Counted from the first letter of the stretch, positions 8,023 through 16,505 are shown. The stretch: 52,768 bases of DNA from Chloroflexota bacterium (GCA_005882135.1 VBDR01000034.1:1-52768), one strand, 5' to 3'. A program made the numbers and translations. The notes: a model not told the origin generated them from the sequence alone.

Positions 8023-8931
8023 TCACGAAGCCTCGGGAGAGGTTTGGAGCAGCTCCCGGAGCAGCGGATACAGGTCCTCGCGGAGCCCTTCCCGCCGCAT
8101 CGCGAGCATCAGGTTGGCCCTCAGGTAACCCGGCACGGTCCCGGTGTCGTAGTAGTCACCCTCGAACTCCAGGGCCACCACGGGGTGGTGGCCCAGCACG
8201 CGCTTGATGGCGTCCGTGAGCTGGATCTCCTTGCCGGCGCCCGGCTCGGCGCGATCCAGCGCCGCGAACACCGCCGGCGTGAGGATGTAGCGGCCGAGGA
8301 TCGCCAGGTCTGACGGCTCGGTGCCTGGCTCCGGCTTTTCGACCATGTCGGTGACCTCGTGGATCCGCCCCTGGCTGCCGTTGGTGACAACCACCCCGTA
8401 GCGGCCGATCTCGCTTCGCGGGAAGCGGCGGACCGCGATGACCGTGGCGTCGGTCTTCTGGTGAGCCGCAATCAGCTGCTTGAGGCACGGCTCGTCGCCC
8501 AGAATGACGTCGTCGGCAAGCAGCACCGCGCAGGCCTCGCCCTCGACGAGCCGGCGCGCCGTCCAGACCGCGTGCCCGAGGCCGAGCGGCTCCTTCTGCT
8601 GGATGTAGGTGATGTCGACCTGGTTGCTGAGGTCGTCCACCTCGCTGAGGATGTGGAGCAGGTCGCTTTTGCCACGCTCCTCCAGGTAGTGCTCGAGCTC
8701 GAGCGAGCGGTCGAAGTGGTCGACGATGGCGCGCTTGCCGCCGCCGGTGACCATGATCACCTGCTCGATGCCGCTGGCGATCGCCTCCTCGACGCCGTAC
8801 TGGATCGTCGGCTTGTCGACCAGCGGCAGCATCTCTTTGGGTTGGGCCTTCGTCGCCGGCAAGAAGCGCGTGCCGAGACCGGCGGCCGGAAATATCGCCT
8901 TGCGTATAGGTCGGGTCGTCACAAGCGACAA
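8023..8931 (-). CDS. galU: UTP--glucose-1-phosphate uridylyltransferase
   Basis: 302 residues, makes UDP-glucose from UTP and glucose-1-phosphate for cell-envelope glycans. The nucleotidyltransferase signature FPAAGLGTRFLPATKA is at about 14-29, followed by PKEMLPLVDKPTIQY, AVLLADDVI (the metal-binding Asp motif) and GDYYDTGTVPGYLRAN near the end, all typical of bacterial GalU. The start is either the TTG at 8931 or an in-frame GTG at 8922. Both lie within 17 bp of the divergent thioesterase start at 8940. Confidence 0.95.
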   Translation of the reverse strand: MSLVTTRPIRKAIFPAAGLGTRFLPATKAQPKEMLPLVDKPTIQYGVEEAIASGIEQVIMVTGGGKRAIVDHFDRSLELEHYLEERGKSDLLHILSEVDDLSNQVDITYIQQKEPLGLGHAVWTARRLVEGEACAVLLADDVILGDEPCLKQLIAAHQKTDATVIAVRRFPRSEIGRYGVVVTNGSQGRIHEVTDMVEKPEPGTEPSDLAILGRYILTPAVFAALDRAEPGAGKEIQLTDAIKRVLGHHPVVALEFEGDYYDTGTVPGYLRANLMLAMRREGLREDLYPLLRELLQTSPEAS

Positions 8932-8939
8932 TCTATCTG

Positions 8940-9305
8940 GTGGACACGATCGAAGGCATCCGGCCAGGCCTCGAGGGCCGGCTGGAACGTGTCGTGGAGG
9001 GCGACTTGCTGACGCGTCATGTGGGCGGGAAGGGTACGTTCTCCACGCCGGCCATGATCGGCCTAATGGAAATCACCTGCCATCGCTCCATAGAACCCTT
9101 GCTGCCCGAAGGTCACACATCGGTTGGCTATGAGGTTCATGTGCGGCACCTCGCGCCGACCGCGCCCGGAAGCACCATCGTCGTTACCACACGCGTCACC
9201 GAGGTGAAGGGCAACAAGCTGCTCTTCGAAGTGGACTGCTACGAAGGCGAGACCCTCCTCGGCTCGGGCATCCACAAGCGGGCGGTCGTCCCGGCCACCT
9301 TTTAG
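8940..9305 (+). CDS. FlK-like hotdog-fold acyl-CoA thioesterase
   Basis: 121 residues from a GTG. The protein is one hotdog domain related to fluoroacetyl-CoA thioesterase FlK: FSTPAMIGLMEITC holds the Thr and Glu, and VRHLAPTAPG the His, of the Thr-Glu-His set known for that family. It probably hydrolyses a small acyl-CoA; fluoroacetyl-CoA itself is unlikely to be the normal substrate. It begins next to galU on the other strand and is followed 2 bp later by the membrane protein at 9308. Confidence 0.82.
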   Translation: MDTIEGIRPGLEGRLERVVEGDLLTRHVGGKGTFSTPAMIGLMEITCHRSIEPLLPEGHTSVGYEVHVRHLAPTAPGSTIVVTTRVTEVKGNKLLFEVDCYEGETLLGSGIHKRAVVPATF

Positions 9306-9307
9306 AC

Positions 9308-10273
9308 ATGCCGTACTGGGATGTCGTCATGCGCTCGTTCCGGATCAGCTGGAACCACAAATACCTGTGGCTGATTGCCCTGTTCTCGGGCGAGGGCGGC
9401 GGCGGCTTCAGCTTCAACTACTCCCAGCCTTCCACTGGCAGAGGCGCTTCTCCCAACTTCGCCACCATCCAGCAGCAGGTCACGACCTGGGTTGCCGAAC
9501 ATGTGGCGCTGATCGTCCTGCTGGCGATCCTCTGGCTGCTGCTGGTGATCGTGTTCTTCATCCTGGCAGCGGTCTGCGAGGGGGCGACGGTGCGGGCTTC
9601 CGCCGAGCACGACGCCGAGCGTCAATTTGGACTGCGCTGGGCATGGAGGTCGGGGGTGACGACCATGTGGGTGATCGTCCGCTTCCGGCTGCTCCTGCTC
9701 GCCCTCGTCCTGCCCGTCTTTCTCGTCGCCGTCGGCCTGGGGACTGGAATCGCGGTGTCGCTGGCGAACGGAAACTCGGGTGCGGTCGCGGGGCTGGTGG
9801 TGCTGGGTCTCTGCTTGGCCCTGCTCACGATCCCGTACCTGATCTATCTCTCGCTGCTCGATCGCCTCGGCTCGCGGGCCGCGGTGCTGGAGCAGATCTC
9901 CGCCAGGCCCGCCATCGTCCGCGCCCACCGGTTGCTGCGAAAGCGACTGGGCCGCGCACTGCTGGTCTGGTTGCTTTCGATCGCCGTCGGCATCGTGCTG
10001 GCGATCGCCCTGGCGTGCTTGCTGGCGATCGTCTTCGTCCCGCTGTTCCTGATCGGAGCCGTCGCTTTCGCGAGCGGCACGGCCGCGTTCCTGCCCTTCG
10101 TGATTCTCGGGGTGGTCATCCTGCTTCCCGTGGCCCTGGTCGTCCAGGGATTCGTGGCTGCGCAGAGCTCGACGTACTGGACCCTCGCCTTCAGGCGGCT
10201 CGACCTCGAGCAGGCCCCGGCCTACTCCTACCCTTACCAGCCGACGCCTCAGCCACCGCAGATTACCTCGTGA
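9308..10273 (+). CDS. Multi-pass membrane protein, unknown function
   Basis: 321 residues. The N-terminal stretch (about 1-30) fits an amphipathic start, followed by a Gly/Ser-rich loop and about six membrane helices (roughly 65-95, 122-148, 150-175, 215-240, 240-265, 265-285), then a Pro/Tyr-rich cytoplasmic tail (YSYPYQPTPQPPQ). The layout resembles uncharacterised membrane proteins related to the glycerophosphodiesterase membrane domain family, but I cannot assign it firmly. Its TGA overlaps the GTG of the next small gene, so the two are probably translated together. Confidence 0.8.
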   Translation: MPYWDVVMRSFRISWNHKYLWLIALFSGEGGGGFSFNYSQPSTGRGASPNFATIQQQVTTWVAEHVALIVLLAILWLLLVIVFFILAAVCEGATVRASAEHDAERQFGLRWAWRSGVTTMWVIVRFRLLLLALVLPVFLVAVGLGTGIAVSLANGNSGAVAGLVVLGLCLALLTIPYLIYLSLLDRLGSRAAVLEQISARPAIVRAHRLLRKRLGRALLVWLLSIAVGIVLAIALACLLAIVFVPLFLIGAVAFASGTAAFLPFVILGVVILLPVALVVQGFVAAQSSTYWTLAFRRLDLEQAPAYSYPYQPTPQPPQITS

Positions 10274-10428
10274 GTGACGAGCTGGATCGCCTTTCGCCGC
10301 GCGAAGACGCCCACGCAAGGGCCCGCGACAAGAAGGTGCGCGGGCCGAAGGTCGTCTCGGTCAATCCAGGGTTGAAAAAGCTGGCGCAGCACCTGGCCGA
10401 CAAGCGGCGCAAGAAGAAGACCCGCTGA
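10270..10428 (+). CDS. Small basic protein, unknown
   Basis: 52 residues starting at a GTG that overlaps the previous stop (GTGA). The C-terminal half is strongly basic (LADKRRKKKTR at the end). The coupling to the upstream membrane protein gene and continued codon bias argue that it is translated. It could bind nucleic acid or acidic lipid heads, but nothing in the sequence proves it. Confidence 0.5.
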   Translation: MSDELDRLSPREDAHARARDKKVRGPKVVSVNPGLKKLAQHLADKRRKKKTR

Positions 10429-10467
10429 CGATCGAAGCCACCACCGTCTCGACAATCACCACCGCCC

Positions 10468-10551
10468 TACGTCCAACGAGAAGTCGCGGTGCTCCTGACC
10501 GGCGCCAACGTCACTGAACAGGTGCTGCTGCGGGCGCTCAAGACGCGCTGA
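10468..10551 (+). pseudogene. Possible remnant of a PLP-dependent threonine/serine dehydratase C-terminus
   Basis: In the gap after the small basic gene, one frame reads VAVLLTGANVTEQVLLRALK and ends in TGA at 10551. This resembles the VVLSGGNVD...LL ending of threonine dehydratase-like enzymes. Nothing upstream in that frame looks like the rest of the enzyme and no start is evident. The rest of 10429-10602 shows nothing recognisable. The match is short, so this is tentative. Confidence 0.35.
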
Positions 10552-10602
10552 CGCGAGTACGCTGAGGCAATTCCGGCCACGTAAAAGACTGGGGGTTAGA
10601 CG

Positions 10603-10830
10603 ATGAAGGCCTACGTCCTCATCAACGCGTCACCTGGACGGGCGCTGGAGGTGGCCAAGAAGATGGAAGGCGTGCAGGGCATCTCCGCCGCTGACGCCAT
10701 CACTGGCGAGTACGACGTCATCGCGGTTTGCGAAGCCCCCGACGTCAACTCGATCGGGTCGCTGATCGTCGACAAGATTCAGAAGATCGACGGCGTGTTC
10801 AAGACGATCACCTGCCTCGCGGTGAAATAG
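10603..10830 (+). CDS. Stand-alone Lrp/AsnC ligand-binding (RAM) domain protein
   Basis: 75 residues, ATG preceded by GGGGG (spacing 8). The whole protein is one alpha/beta AsnC_trans_reg domain: MKAYVLINASPGRALEVAKK, then GVQGISAADAITGEYDVIAV, and KIDGVFKTITCLAV at the end. It has no helix-turn-helix, so it cannot bind DNA by itself. Such stand-alone domains assemble into rings that bind amino acids and may modulate a full-length Lrp protein or an enzyme. It is followed by a terminator-like hairpin. Confidence 0.88.
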   Translation: MKAYVLINASPGRALEVAKKMEGVQGISAADAITGEYDVIAVCEAPDVNSIGSLIVDKIQKIDGVFKTITCLAVK

Positions 10831-10972
10831 CGCGGGTGAGGACAGATGTCGCGCGCGGAGCGCGATAAGGATGGTCCTTACTGATTGCTCCCCCGCGGGA
10901 TCCCTGCTCTCCCTAGCAACGATTGGACGCCAGGGGACGGCCGGAATGAATCCGGCCTGCATGCAGCGTTTT
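10831..10972. other. Structured non-coding stretch with a duplicated 15-mer
   Basis: No gene is visible. It contains TAAGGA-TGG-TCCTTA, CCCGCGGG, a TTGCT...AGCAA pairing and the terminator hairpin listed separately. The 15-mer CTGCCTCGCGGTGAA at the 3' end of the Lrp-like gene (from about 10813) recurs at about 10977, inside the 3' end of the convergent SDR gene, so the stretch is bracketed by a direct repeat. It may be a 3' UTR, a small RNA or an insertion scar. Confidence 0.35.
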
Positions 10973-10974
10973 TT
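10939..10974 (+). terminator. Terminator-like hairpin after the Lrp-like gene
   Basis: GGCCGGA-ATGAA-TCCGGCC (7-bp perfect stem), then the palindrome CTGCATGCAG, then a run of six T. This fits an intrinsic terminator for the plus-strand gene ending at 10830, although the T run is about 12 bases from the first stem. The T run overlaps the TAA stop of the convergent SDR gene. Confidence 0.5.
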
Positions 10975-11932
10975 ATCTGCCTCGCGGTGAAGTAACCCCC
11001 GCCGCGACAGGCGGCTCGACGAGGGCCGCGGAAACTTCCGGCAGGCGCGCCAGCCACGGCGCCATCGCAGGCATCTCCTGTTCGAAGCTGCCGACCGATG
11101 GCGACCACGTCAGCTCGCGCCGCGAATACGAGTCGTCGTAGTAATGGGGTTTGCCGATCACGTCGACGGCATAGATCCCTGGCCAGACCACCGCGCCCTG
11201 AGGGGTAAGAGTCTCCATGCCCAGCGCGCGCAGGTAGGCGACGTCGTAGGGGATCGATCCCACATCGGCGGCGAAGCCGACCGCGCGCGCAGACGAGACA
11301 AGAAGGTCGCGCCACGTGGAGTCGAAGCCTCCGACGAGATAGCGATGCCCAGGCCGGCCGCGGTCGGACGCCGCCAGGCACGCGCGACCGACGTCCTCAG
11401 CGGAAACGAAGGTCTGCTTGGCCCGCCCTCCGCCGGGCAGCCAGACGCGACCGTGCACCATCGCGTTCATCAGACGCGGCAGGATCCAATCCTCGCCCTC
11501 GCCGAAGACACGGGCGGGTCGCAAGATGACGACCTCGAGATCCTCGGCCGCCCCTAGCAACCACTCCTCTTCGAAGAGCTTCATGCGTTCGAAGGCATGC
11601 GCCGGCTTGATCGCGGACTTCTCGTTGACGCGCGCGAAATGTTCGGGGCCGTAAACGTCGGCGGTCGAAACATGGACGAGACGGCGCACCCGCGCCGCCC
11701 TCGACGCGTCCACGACCCGCCCCAAAATCGTGGGCGGAGTTTTTCGGTAGCGGACGCGGCGCGCGGGCGAGCTGGTCTGGGCGCAGAAAACCACGACCTC
11801 GATTCCGGTGATGGCGTCGGACAGAGTTTCGTCATCCGCGTCGGCGTTGAGCTCGATCACCGGCACGTGAGCCGCGAGCGCGCGCGAGACGTGATGCCCG
11901 AGGAACTCGCCGGCGCCGATGACCAGGTGCAA
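10973..11932 (-). CDS. NAD(P)-dependent epimerase/dehydratase (extended SDR)
   Basis: 319 residues. N-terminal MHLVIGAGEFLGHHVSRAL is the Rossmann GxGxxG region (GAGEFLG). VHVSTADVYG and the active-site segment around residues 105-120 correspond to SDR positions, but the usual YxxxK reads FERMK here, so the catalytic Tyr may be replaced by Phe. RPARVFGEGE and AEDVGRACL are typical of extended SDRs. The TTG at 11932 is the only start that keeps the Rossmann motif at the N-terminus. It is probably a sugar-nucleotide-type or regulatory SDR; activity is uncertain because of the changed Tyr. It follows plsC by 12 bp. Confidence 0.82.
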   Translation of the reverse strand: MHLVIGAGEFLGHHVSRALAAHVPVIELNADADDETLSDAITGIEVVVFCAQTSSPARRVRYRKTPPTILGRVVDASRAARVRRLVHVSTADVYGPEHFARVNEKSAIKPAHAFERMKLFEEEWLLGAAEDLEVVILRPARVFGEGEDWILPRLMNAMVHGRVWLPGGGRAKQTFVSAEDVGRACLAASDRGRPGHRYLVGGFDSTWRDLLVSSARAVGFAADVGSIPYDVAYLRALGMETLTPQGAVVWPGIYAVDVIGKPHYYDDSYSRRELTWSPSVGSFEQEMPAMAPWLARLPEVSAALVEPPVAAGVTSPRGR

Positions 11933-11944
11933 AGCTGACAGATT

Positions 11945-12511
11945 CTATGCGCGGCGGCGTGACAGGGCGGTTGCGATGGCTTTTCGCACGCTCTCGACGA
12001 CGCTGGACACTCGACGGCCGAGCTCCCACCATGCCGGGACGTCGGGCAGGATCGGCGCTCCGATCGACACTTCGACGCGGCCGAACGGCCTGAGCGCGTC
12101 GGTGCCTCTGACCGCCACCGGGCAGATCGGCACGCCTGCCTGGAGCGCGAAGTAGCCGATGCCGTTTTTCAGCGGCCGCAGGGCGCGACCGCGGGAGTAG
12201 CGGCCCTCCGGAAAGATCAGCATCACGCCGCCTCGCTCGAGCACCTGGTACACGGTGCGCAGGCCCTGCTCGTCGAGCTCACCCCTGTTCGGCGAGATCG
12301 GGAAAACGCCAAGCATGGGCAGCAGCTTTCGCTTCCACGCGCGGTTGAAGACGGTCTCGCGCTTGGCCATCGTGTAGATGAGCGGACGCTCCGGATAGAA
12401 CGGGATGATGAACGCCGGGTCGAACCACGCCTGATGGTTGGCGGCGATGATGAAGGGCGGCTTGGGGATGTTCTCGAGGCCGCTGACAGTGACGCGAAAG
12501 AAGTGCGTCAC
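11945..12511 (-). CDS. plsC: 1-acyl-sn-glycerol-3-phosphate acyltransferase family protein
   Basis: 188 residues from the GTG at 12511. The acyltransferase motifs NHQAWFD (H-X4-D), FPEGRYSRG and VPICPVAVRG are all present. PlsC adds the second acyl chain in phosphatidic acid synthesis at the inner membrane. The frame stays open well upstream and encodes a basic-hydrophobic stretch (LYLFLRRLVRWIVTHFF) that looks like the usual membrane anchor, but there is no ATG, GTG or TTG there before the previous gene. The true N-terminus may therefore be longer and use a rare start. Confidence 0.85.
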   Translation of the reverse strand: MTHFFRVTVSGLENIPKPPFIIAANHQAWFDPAFIIPFYPERPLIYTMAKRETVFNRAWKRKLLPMLGVFPISPNRGELDEQGLRTVYQVLERGGVMLIFPEGRYSRGRALRPLKNGIGYFALQAGVPICPVAVRGTDALRPFGRVEVSIGAPILPDVPAWWELGRRVSSVVESVRKAIATALSRRRA

Positions 12512-12647
12512 GATCCACCTGACCAGACGCCTGAGGAAGAGGTAAAGGCGCGGAGGCTGCCATGGCGTCGGATGGACGAGCGGGTCGAGTGGGGCGGCGA
12601 CCAGGTCCCGATATTCGGGACTCCGGTAGCGGTCCTGGCCGGGCGGA

Positions 12648-13550
12648 CTACCGGTCGAGGAAGGCGTGGAGGACGCGGTTGAACTCCTCTGGCCGTTCGG
12701 CCTGCGGCGTGTGGCCGGCGCCGTCGATGACAGCCAACCGGCAGCGAGCGATCAATGAGCTCGCTCGCTCGGCATGCGCGAGCGGGAAGAGAGGATCATC
12801 CGCCCCCCAGATGAGCTGAACGGGAATCTTCAGCTCGTTCAACCGCTGTGTCACATCGTGGTGGCCGCCGAACAGCGAGCGCGGATTCACCAGCGAGCGC
12901 AGCGTGGAGAGGTAGGCGTTGCGGAACGCATCTGTCGCGTACATCTCGCGCAGGTCGTCGAGGTAGATGTTGTCCATGGTGCGATTGAGGTCGGAGGTCG
13001 CGCCCGAATATCGAGCGGCGACACGGCGGACCATCGCGGCGGGCGCCCACGTCAGGGCGTCCCGCGTGAATCTCATCACCGCCTCCCCCACACGCGGGAT
13101 GGTCACGAGGCCGTAGGCCATCTGCGCCATCCGGACCTTGGGCCGGCCGAGACCCAGCGTGTTGACCAGCACGAGCTTGCGCACGAGCTTGGGCTGCTCG
13201 AGCGCCACCTCCAGGGCGATTCGTCCGCCGAGTGATGCGCCGACAAGCGCGGCCGAGCGAAGGCCGCGATCCTCCATGTAGCGCCGGATGAAGCGGGCGA
13301 AGTACGGGACCGTGTAGCGGACGCGCGGCTTGTCGGTGCGGCCGTAACCCGGGAGGTCAGGGGCGAACACGCGATGCCTGCCCGTCACCTCCTCCAGGTT
13401 GTGCCGCCACTCCATGTAGCCCGACGAGCCGAGGCCGTGGACAAAGACCACGGCCGAGCCGTGGCCGCCCTGCATGTGATGCACCCGAAGCGAGCCGATG
13501 TCGACGAATCCCGAACGCACCGTAGACGTCCGTCTGGCGGGCTGGATCAC
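12648..13550 (-). CDS. Alpha/beta hydrolase
   Basis: 300 residues. Canonical fold markers are the oxyanion segment VHGLGSSG (about 39-46), nucleophile Ser in GASLGG, acid in IWGADDPLFP and His in DGAGHTPQAE. This is a single-domain alpha/beta hydrolase of the lipase/esterase or C-C hydrolase type; the substrate is unknown. The GTG start overlaps the stop of the upstream S51-like gene (GTGA), so the two are translationally coupled, and plsC follows. Confidence 0.88.
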   Translation of the reverse strand: MIQPARRTSTVRSGFVDIGSLRVHHMQGGHGSAVVFVHGLGSSGYMEWRHNLEEVTGRHRVFAPDLPGYGRTDKPRVRYTVPYFARFIRRYMEDRGLRSAALVGASLGGRIALEVALEQPKLVRKLVLVNTLGLGRPKVRMAQMAYGLVTIPRVGEAVMRFTRDALTWAPAAMVRRVAARYSGATSDLNRTMDNIYLDDLREMYATDAFRNAYLSTLRSLVNPRSLFGGHHDVTQRLNELKIPVQLIWGADDPLFPLAHAERASSLIARCRLAVIDGAGHTPQAERPEEFNRVLHAFLDR

Positions 13551-14278
13551 TGGCTCGGAAGCATACGGGCGGGGGTCGCAAGCCCGGTGATCTTCAAGCC
13601 CGTCGTGAATCGCCGCGTCTCAGTCCCTTGGATGACGGTCACAGCGCCCGGGCCCGCCGCGCGCCAGGCGCCGTCAGTCCATACCGCCGCACTGCGCTCG
13701 TCGATGCCGAGCAGCGTCACGCCCGGCAGCTCTCGCTGGGCGGACTCGACCCAGCGATTGCCAAAGGTGTCGAAGTGCGGAAGCACCGCCGTCTCCGGCA
13801 CGACGCCCAGGGCGCCGGCCGGCCGGCGGTTGAACCGGTTCGGCCAGCTGGCCCGGATCAGGGTGTGGCTGCAAAGTGCCATCGCCCCAGCTGATGATCC
13901 TGCGAGCGAGGCTCCGGCCCGCCAGGCGTCGAAGATCGCTGCCCACACGCGTGATTCGCGCAGCACCTGCGCGACCAGGCCAGGATCCCCGCCGGCGAGA
14001 TAAAAGAACCCCGCCGCGCGGGCCTTCTCGGCCAGCTCCTTCGAGTTGGCGTCCGCGCGCTTGAGCACGGGAAGCTCTTGCAGCGTGAGCCCCAGGCCGT
14101 GGAACCACGCGGTGGCGTGGGCGACGGCCTGCTCTGGACCCTGCCGCGCCGCGGCGGTCGGGACCACGAAGGCCGGACCACGCTTGGCCCGCGCGGCCAG
14201 CAGCCGGTCCTGGTCGTCATTGCCCGCCTTGAACTCGTCGCCTCCGACCAGGGCGAGCACTCCAGGGGCTTCATTCAC
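13547..14278 (-). CDS. Cyanophycinase / peptidase E-like (S51 family) protein
   Basis: 243 residues from a GTG. The class I glutamine-amidotransferase-like fold of S51 peptidases is indicated by LALVGGDEF, FYLAGGDPGLVAQVLR and the nucleophile elbow LAGSSAGAMAL, where Ser replaces the Cys of true amidotransferases. The segment GVVPETAVLPHFDTFGN carries the conserved His/Asp. Members cleave cyanophycin or Asp-X dipeptides. No cyanophycin synthetase is in the window, so a dipeptidase or stress role is as likely. Its start is 11 bp from the gltX start. Confidence 0.85.
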   Translation of the reverse strand: MNEAPGVLALVGGDEFKAGNDDQDRLLAARAKRGPAFVVPTAAARQGPEQAVAHATAWFHGLGLTLQELPVLKRADANSKELAEKARAAGFFYLAGGDPGLVAQVLRESRVWAAIFDAWRAGASLAGSSAGAMALCSHTLIRASWPNRFNRRPAGALGVVPETAVLPHFDTFGNRWVESAQRELPGVTLLGIDERSAAVWTDGAWRAAGPGAVTVIQGTETRRFTTGLKITGLATPARMLPSQ

Positions 14279-14289
14279 GTCCGTAGGAT

Positions 14290-15678
14290 ATGGCGGTGTC
14301 CGTCCGGGTCAGGATCGCGCCGAGCCCCACCGGGTTTGCTCACCTCGGCACCGCCAGCACCGCGCTCTACAACGTGCTGTTCGCGCGCCAGCGAGGCGGC
14401 ACTTTCGTGCTGCGCATCGACGACACCGACATCGAGCGCAACCGTCCTGAATACGAGCTGCTGATCTACGAGAGCCTGCGCTGGCTCGACCTCGGCTGGG
14501 ATGAAGGCCCGGACCGGGGCGGTCCTCACCAGCCATACCGCCAGTCAGAGCGCCTGGACCAGTACAGGGAACAGGCCGAGCGCCTGCTGACTGACGGGAA
14601 GGCTTACCGCTGCTACTGCACGCCCGAAGAGCTGGAGGCCGAGCGCAAACAGGCGCAGCTCGAAAAACGGCCCTACAAATATTCACGCCGCTGCCTGACC
14701 AACCCGCCGGCGGGCCGGGCGGTGTCTGCTGTGCGCTTCAAGGTGCCGGGTGGTGAGGTCACCTTCACGGACATGGTCCGCGGCGAGATGAAGTTCGACG
14801 CCGACCTGATCGGCGACTTCATCATCATCAAGTCAGACGGCTATCCGACCTACCAGTTTGCGAGCCCGGTCGACGACGCGGTGATGAAAATCACACATGT
14901 GATCCGCGGTGAGGAGCACCTTTCCAATACGCCCTACCAGCTCATGCTCATCGACGCGCTGGGCTACGAGAGGCCGATCGCTTACGCGCACATGCCCCTG
15001 ATCCTTGCCCACGACGGAGCCAAGCTCTCCAAGCGAAGGCATCCGGAAGCCAACCTCATCCTCTTTCGTGAGCAGGGCTATCTTCCGGAGGCGCTCCTCA
15101 ACTACCTGGCCCTCCTGGGCTGGAATCCGGGCACTCCGCAGGAGCTCTTCACGTTCGACGAGCTCGTGCAGAAGTTTTCGTTCGAACGCGTTCAGCACGC
15201 CGGCGCGCGCTTTGATTGGGAAAAGCTCAACTGGATCAACGGCGAGTACATCCGCACGCTCGATGACTCCGAGCTGGCGAGGCGGTTGCAGTCATTCCTT
15301 CCGAACCTCGATGTGGCAACCATCGAGCGCGCGATTCCCGCGCTCAAGACGCGGATGCACAAGCTCGCGCAGGCGGTCGACTATCTGGACTACCTGTGGA
15401 GCGATCCCACTCCGCCGGTCCTCGAGCCAGACACGTCGGAGCGCGTGCGGGCGGCGATCGACGCGTTGAAAGACGTGTCGTGGGAGCCGGCCGCAATCGA
15501 GGCTGCGCTGGAGAAGGCCGTCCAGCAATCAGGCGTCGGAAAGGGCAAGTTCTACACGCCATTGCGCGATGTCCTGACGGGCAAGAAAGTTTCGCTGCCG
15601 ATCCACTACACGCTGGCCTTGCTGCCCAGGGAAATCGCACTTTTCCGGTTGCAGCGAGCCACCAACCCCCCTGATTGA
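14290..15678 (+). CDS. gltX: Glutamate--tRNA ligase
   Basis: 462 residues, a class I aminoacyl-tRNA synthetase that charges tRNA-Glu. IAPSPTGFAHLGTAS (9-23) is the HIGH region, here HLG; LRIDDTD, GGPHQPYRQSER and the KMSKS equivalent KLSKR (245-249) follow. Length and order match non-discriminating or discriminating bacterial GluRS; which it is cannot be told here. The TGA overlaps the ATG of lgt by one base (TGATG), so lgt is coupled to it. Confidence 0.95.
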   Translation: MAVSVRVRIAPSPTGFAHLGTASTALYNVLFARQRGGTFVLRIDDTDIERNRPEYELLIYESLRWLDLGWDEGPDRGGPHQPYRQSERLDQYREQAERLLTDGKAYRCYCTPEELEAERKQAQLEKRPYKYSRRCLTNPPAGRAVSAVRFKVPGGEVTFTDMVRGEMKFDADLIGDFIIIKSDGYPTYQFASPVDDAVMKITHVIRGEEHLSNTPYQLMLIDALGYERPIAYAHMPLILAHDGAKLSKRRHPEANLILFREQGYLPEALLNYLALLGWNPGTPQELFTFDELVQKFSFERVQHAGARFDWEKLNWINGEYIRTLDDSELARRLQSFLPNLDVATIERAIPALKTRMHKLAQAVDYLDYLWSDPTPPVLEPDTSERVRAAIDALKDVSWEPAAIEAALEKAVQQSGVGKGKFYTPLRDVLTGKKVSLPIHYTLALLPREIALFRLQRATNPPD

Positions 15679-16505
15679 TGCCGCTGACCATCATCATCGA
15701 CCTCGACCCCAACATCGTCCGCCTCGGGCCGCTGCTCATCACCTGGCATGGCGTTTTCGCAGTCCTGGGCATCATCGCGGCCGCGCGCCTCGGCTTCTGG
15801 CTGCTGGAAAAGGATGTCCCCCATCTGGAGGGGACCGGGGACGGGCTGTCCTGGATGGTGGTGGCGGGGTTGATCGGCGCGCGTCTTCTATATGTGTGGG
15901 AGAACTTCAGGCTCTTCGCAGGCGGCCAGCTCCTTCGCGTCTTCGCCTTGACCGAGGGCGGCATCAGCCAGTGGGGCGGGCTCTTCGGAGCGATGGTCGG
16001 CGCCTATGTGTGGGCGCGGCGCTCGAGGTTCTCGTTCTGGAAGATCATCGACGCGGGAGGCGCGGCCGCGATGATCGGGCTCGCGGTCGGTCGCATCGGC
16101 GACGTGATCAATGGCGAGCACCATGGGACCCCGACCAGCCTGCCCTGGGGCGTCGAGTACGTCAACCAGAACACGCTGGGGGAGCCTGGCAAGGTCGTGC
16201 ACCCGGAAGTGGCGTACGAGATGGCGCTGTGCCTGCTCATCCTCGGCGCGCTGCTGCCCTTCCACCAGCGCCTGAAGGCGCGGCTTCCGAACGGGGTGCT
16301 CGGTCTTCTTTATTTCGCGGTCTACGCGGCGGGACGGTTCTTGCTCAGCTACCTGCGCACCGATCCGGGCATCTTCCTTGGCCTGCGACAGGCGCAGATC
16401 GCCTCGCTGTTGATGGTGCTGATCGCGCTCATCGCCGCACCGGTTCTTTTCCGGCGAGCCGGAGCAGGCGCTGCGCCAACGCCGGCGACCCCGAGTCGTG
16501 TTTGA
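15678..16505 (+). CDS. lgt: Prolipoprotein diacylglyceryl transferase
   Basis: 275 residues, a polytopic inner-membrane protein of about seven helices. It moves diacylglycerol from phosphatidylglycerol to the lipobox Cys of pre-lipoproteins. ITWHGVFAVLG, EGGISQWGGLFGA and the Lgt signature GRIGDVINGEHHG are present (Asp in place of the usual Asn in GRxGNFxN), then VHPEVAYE. The 3' end overlaps the convergent DUF72 gene by 77 bp. Confidence 0.95.
   Translation: MPLTIIIDLDPNIVRLGPLLITWHGVFAVLGIIAAARLGFWLLEKDVPHLEGTGDGLSWMVVAGLIGARLLYVWENFRLFAGGQLLRVFALTEGGISQWGGLFGAMVGAYVWARRSRFSFWKIIDAGGAAAMIGLAVGRIGDVINGEHHGTPTSLPWGVEYVNQNTLGEPGKVVHPEVAYEMALCLLILGALLPFHQRLKARLPNGVLGLLYFAVYAAGRFLLSYLRTDPGIFLGLRQAQIASLLMVLIALIAAPVLFRRAGAGAAPTPATPSRV

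Noticed and set aside
10831-10972. tRNA or riboswitch in the structured stretch
   Set aside because: No T-loop (GTTCRA) or acceptor stem and no match to a riboswitch core I know; kept only as unassigned structure.
12279-12563. 94-codon frame starting at an ATG over the plsC 5' end
   Set aside because: Out of frame with plsC motifs; shadow.
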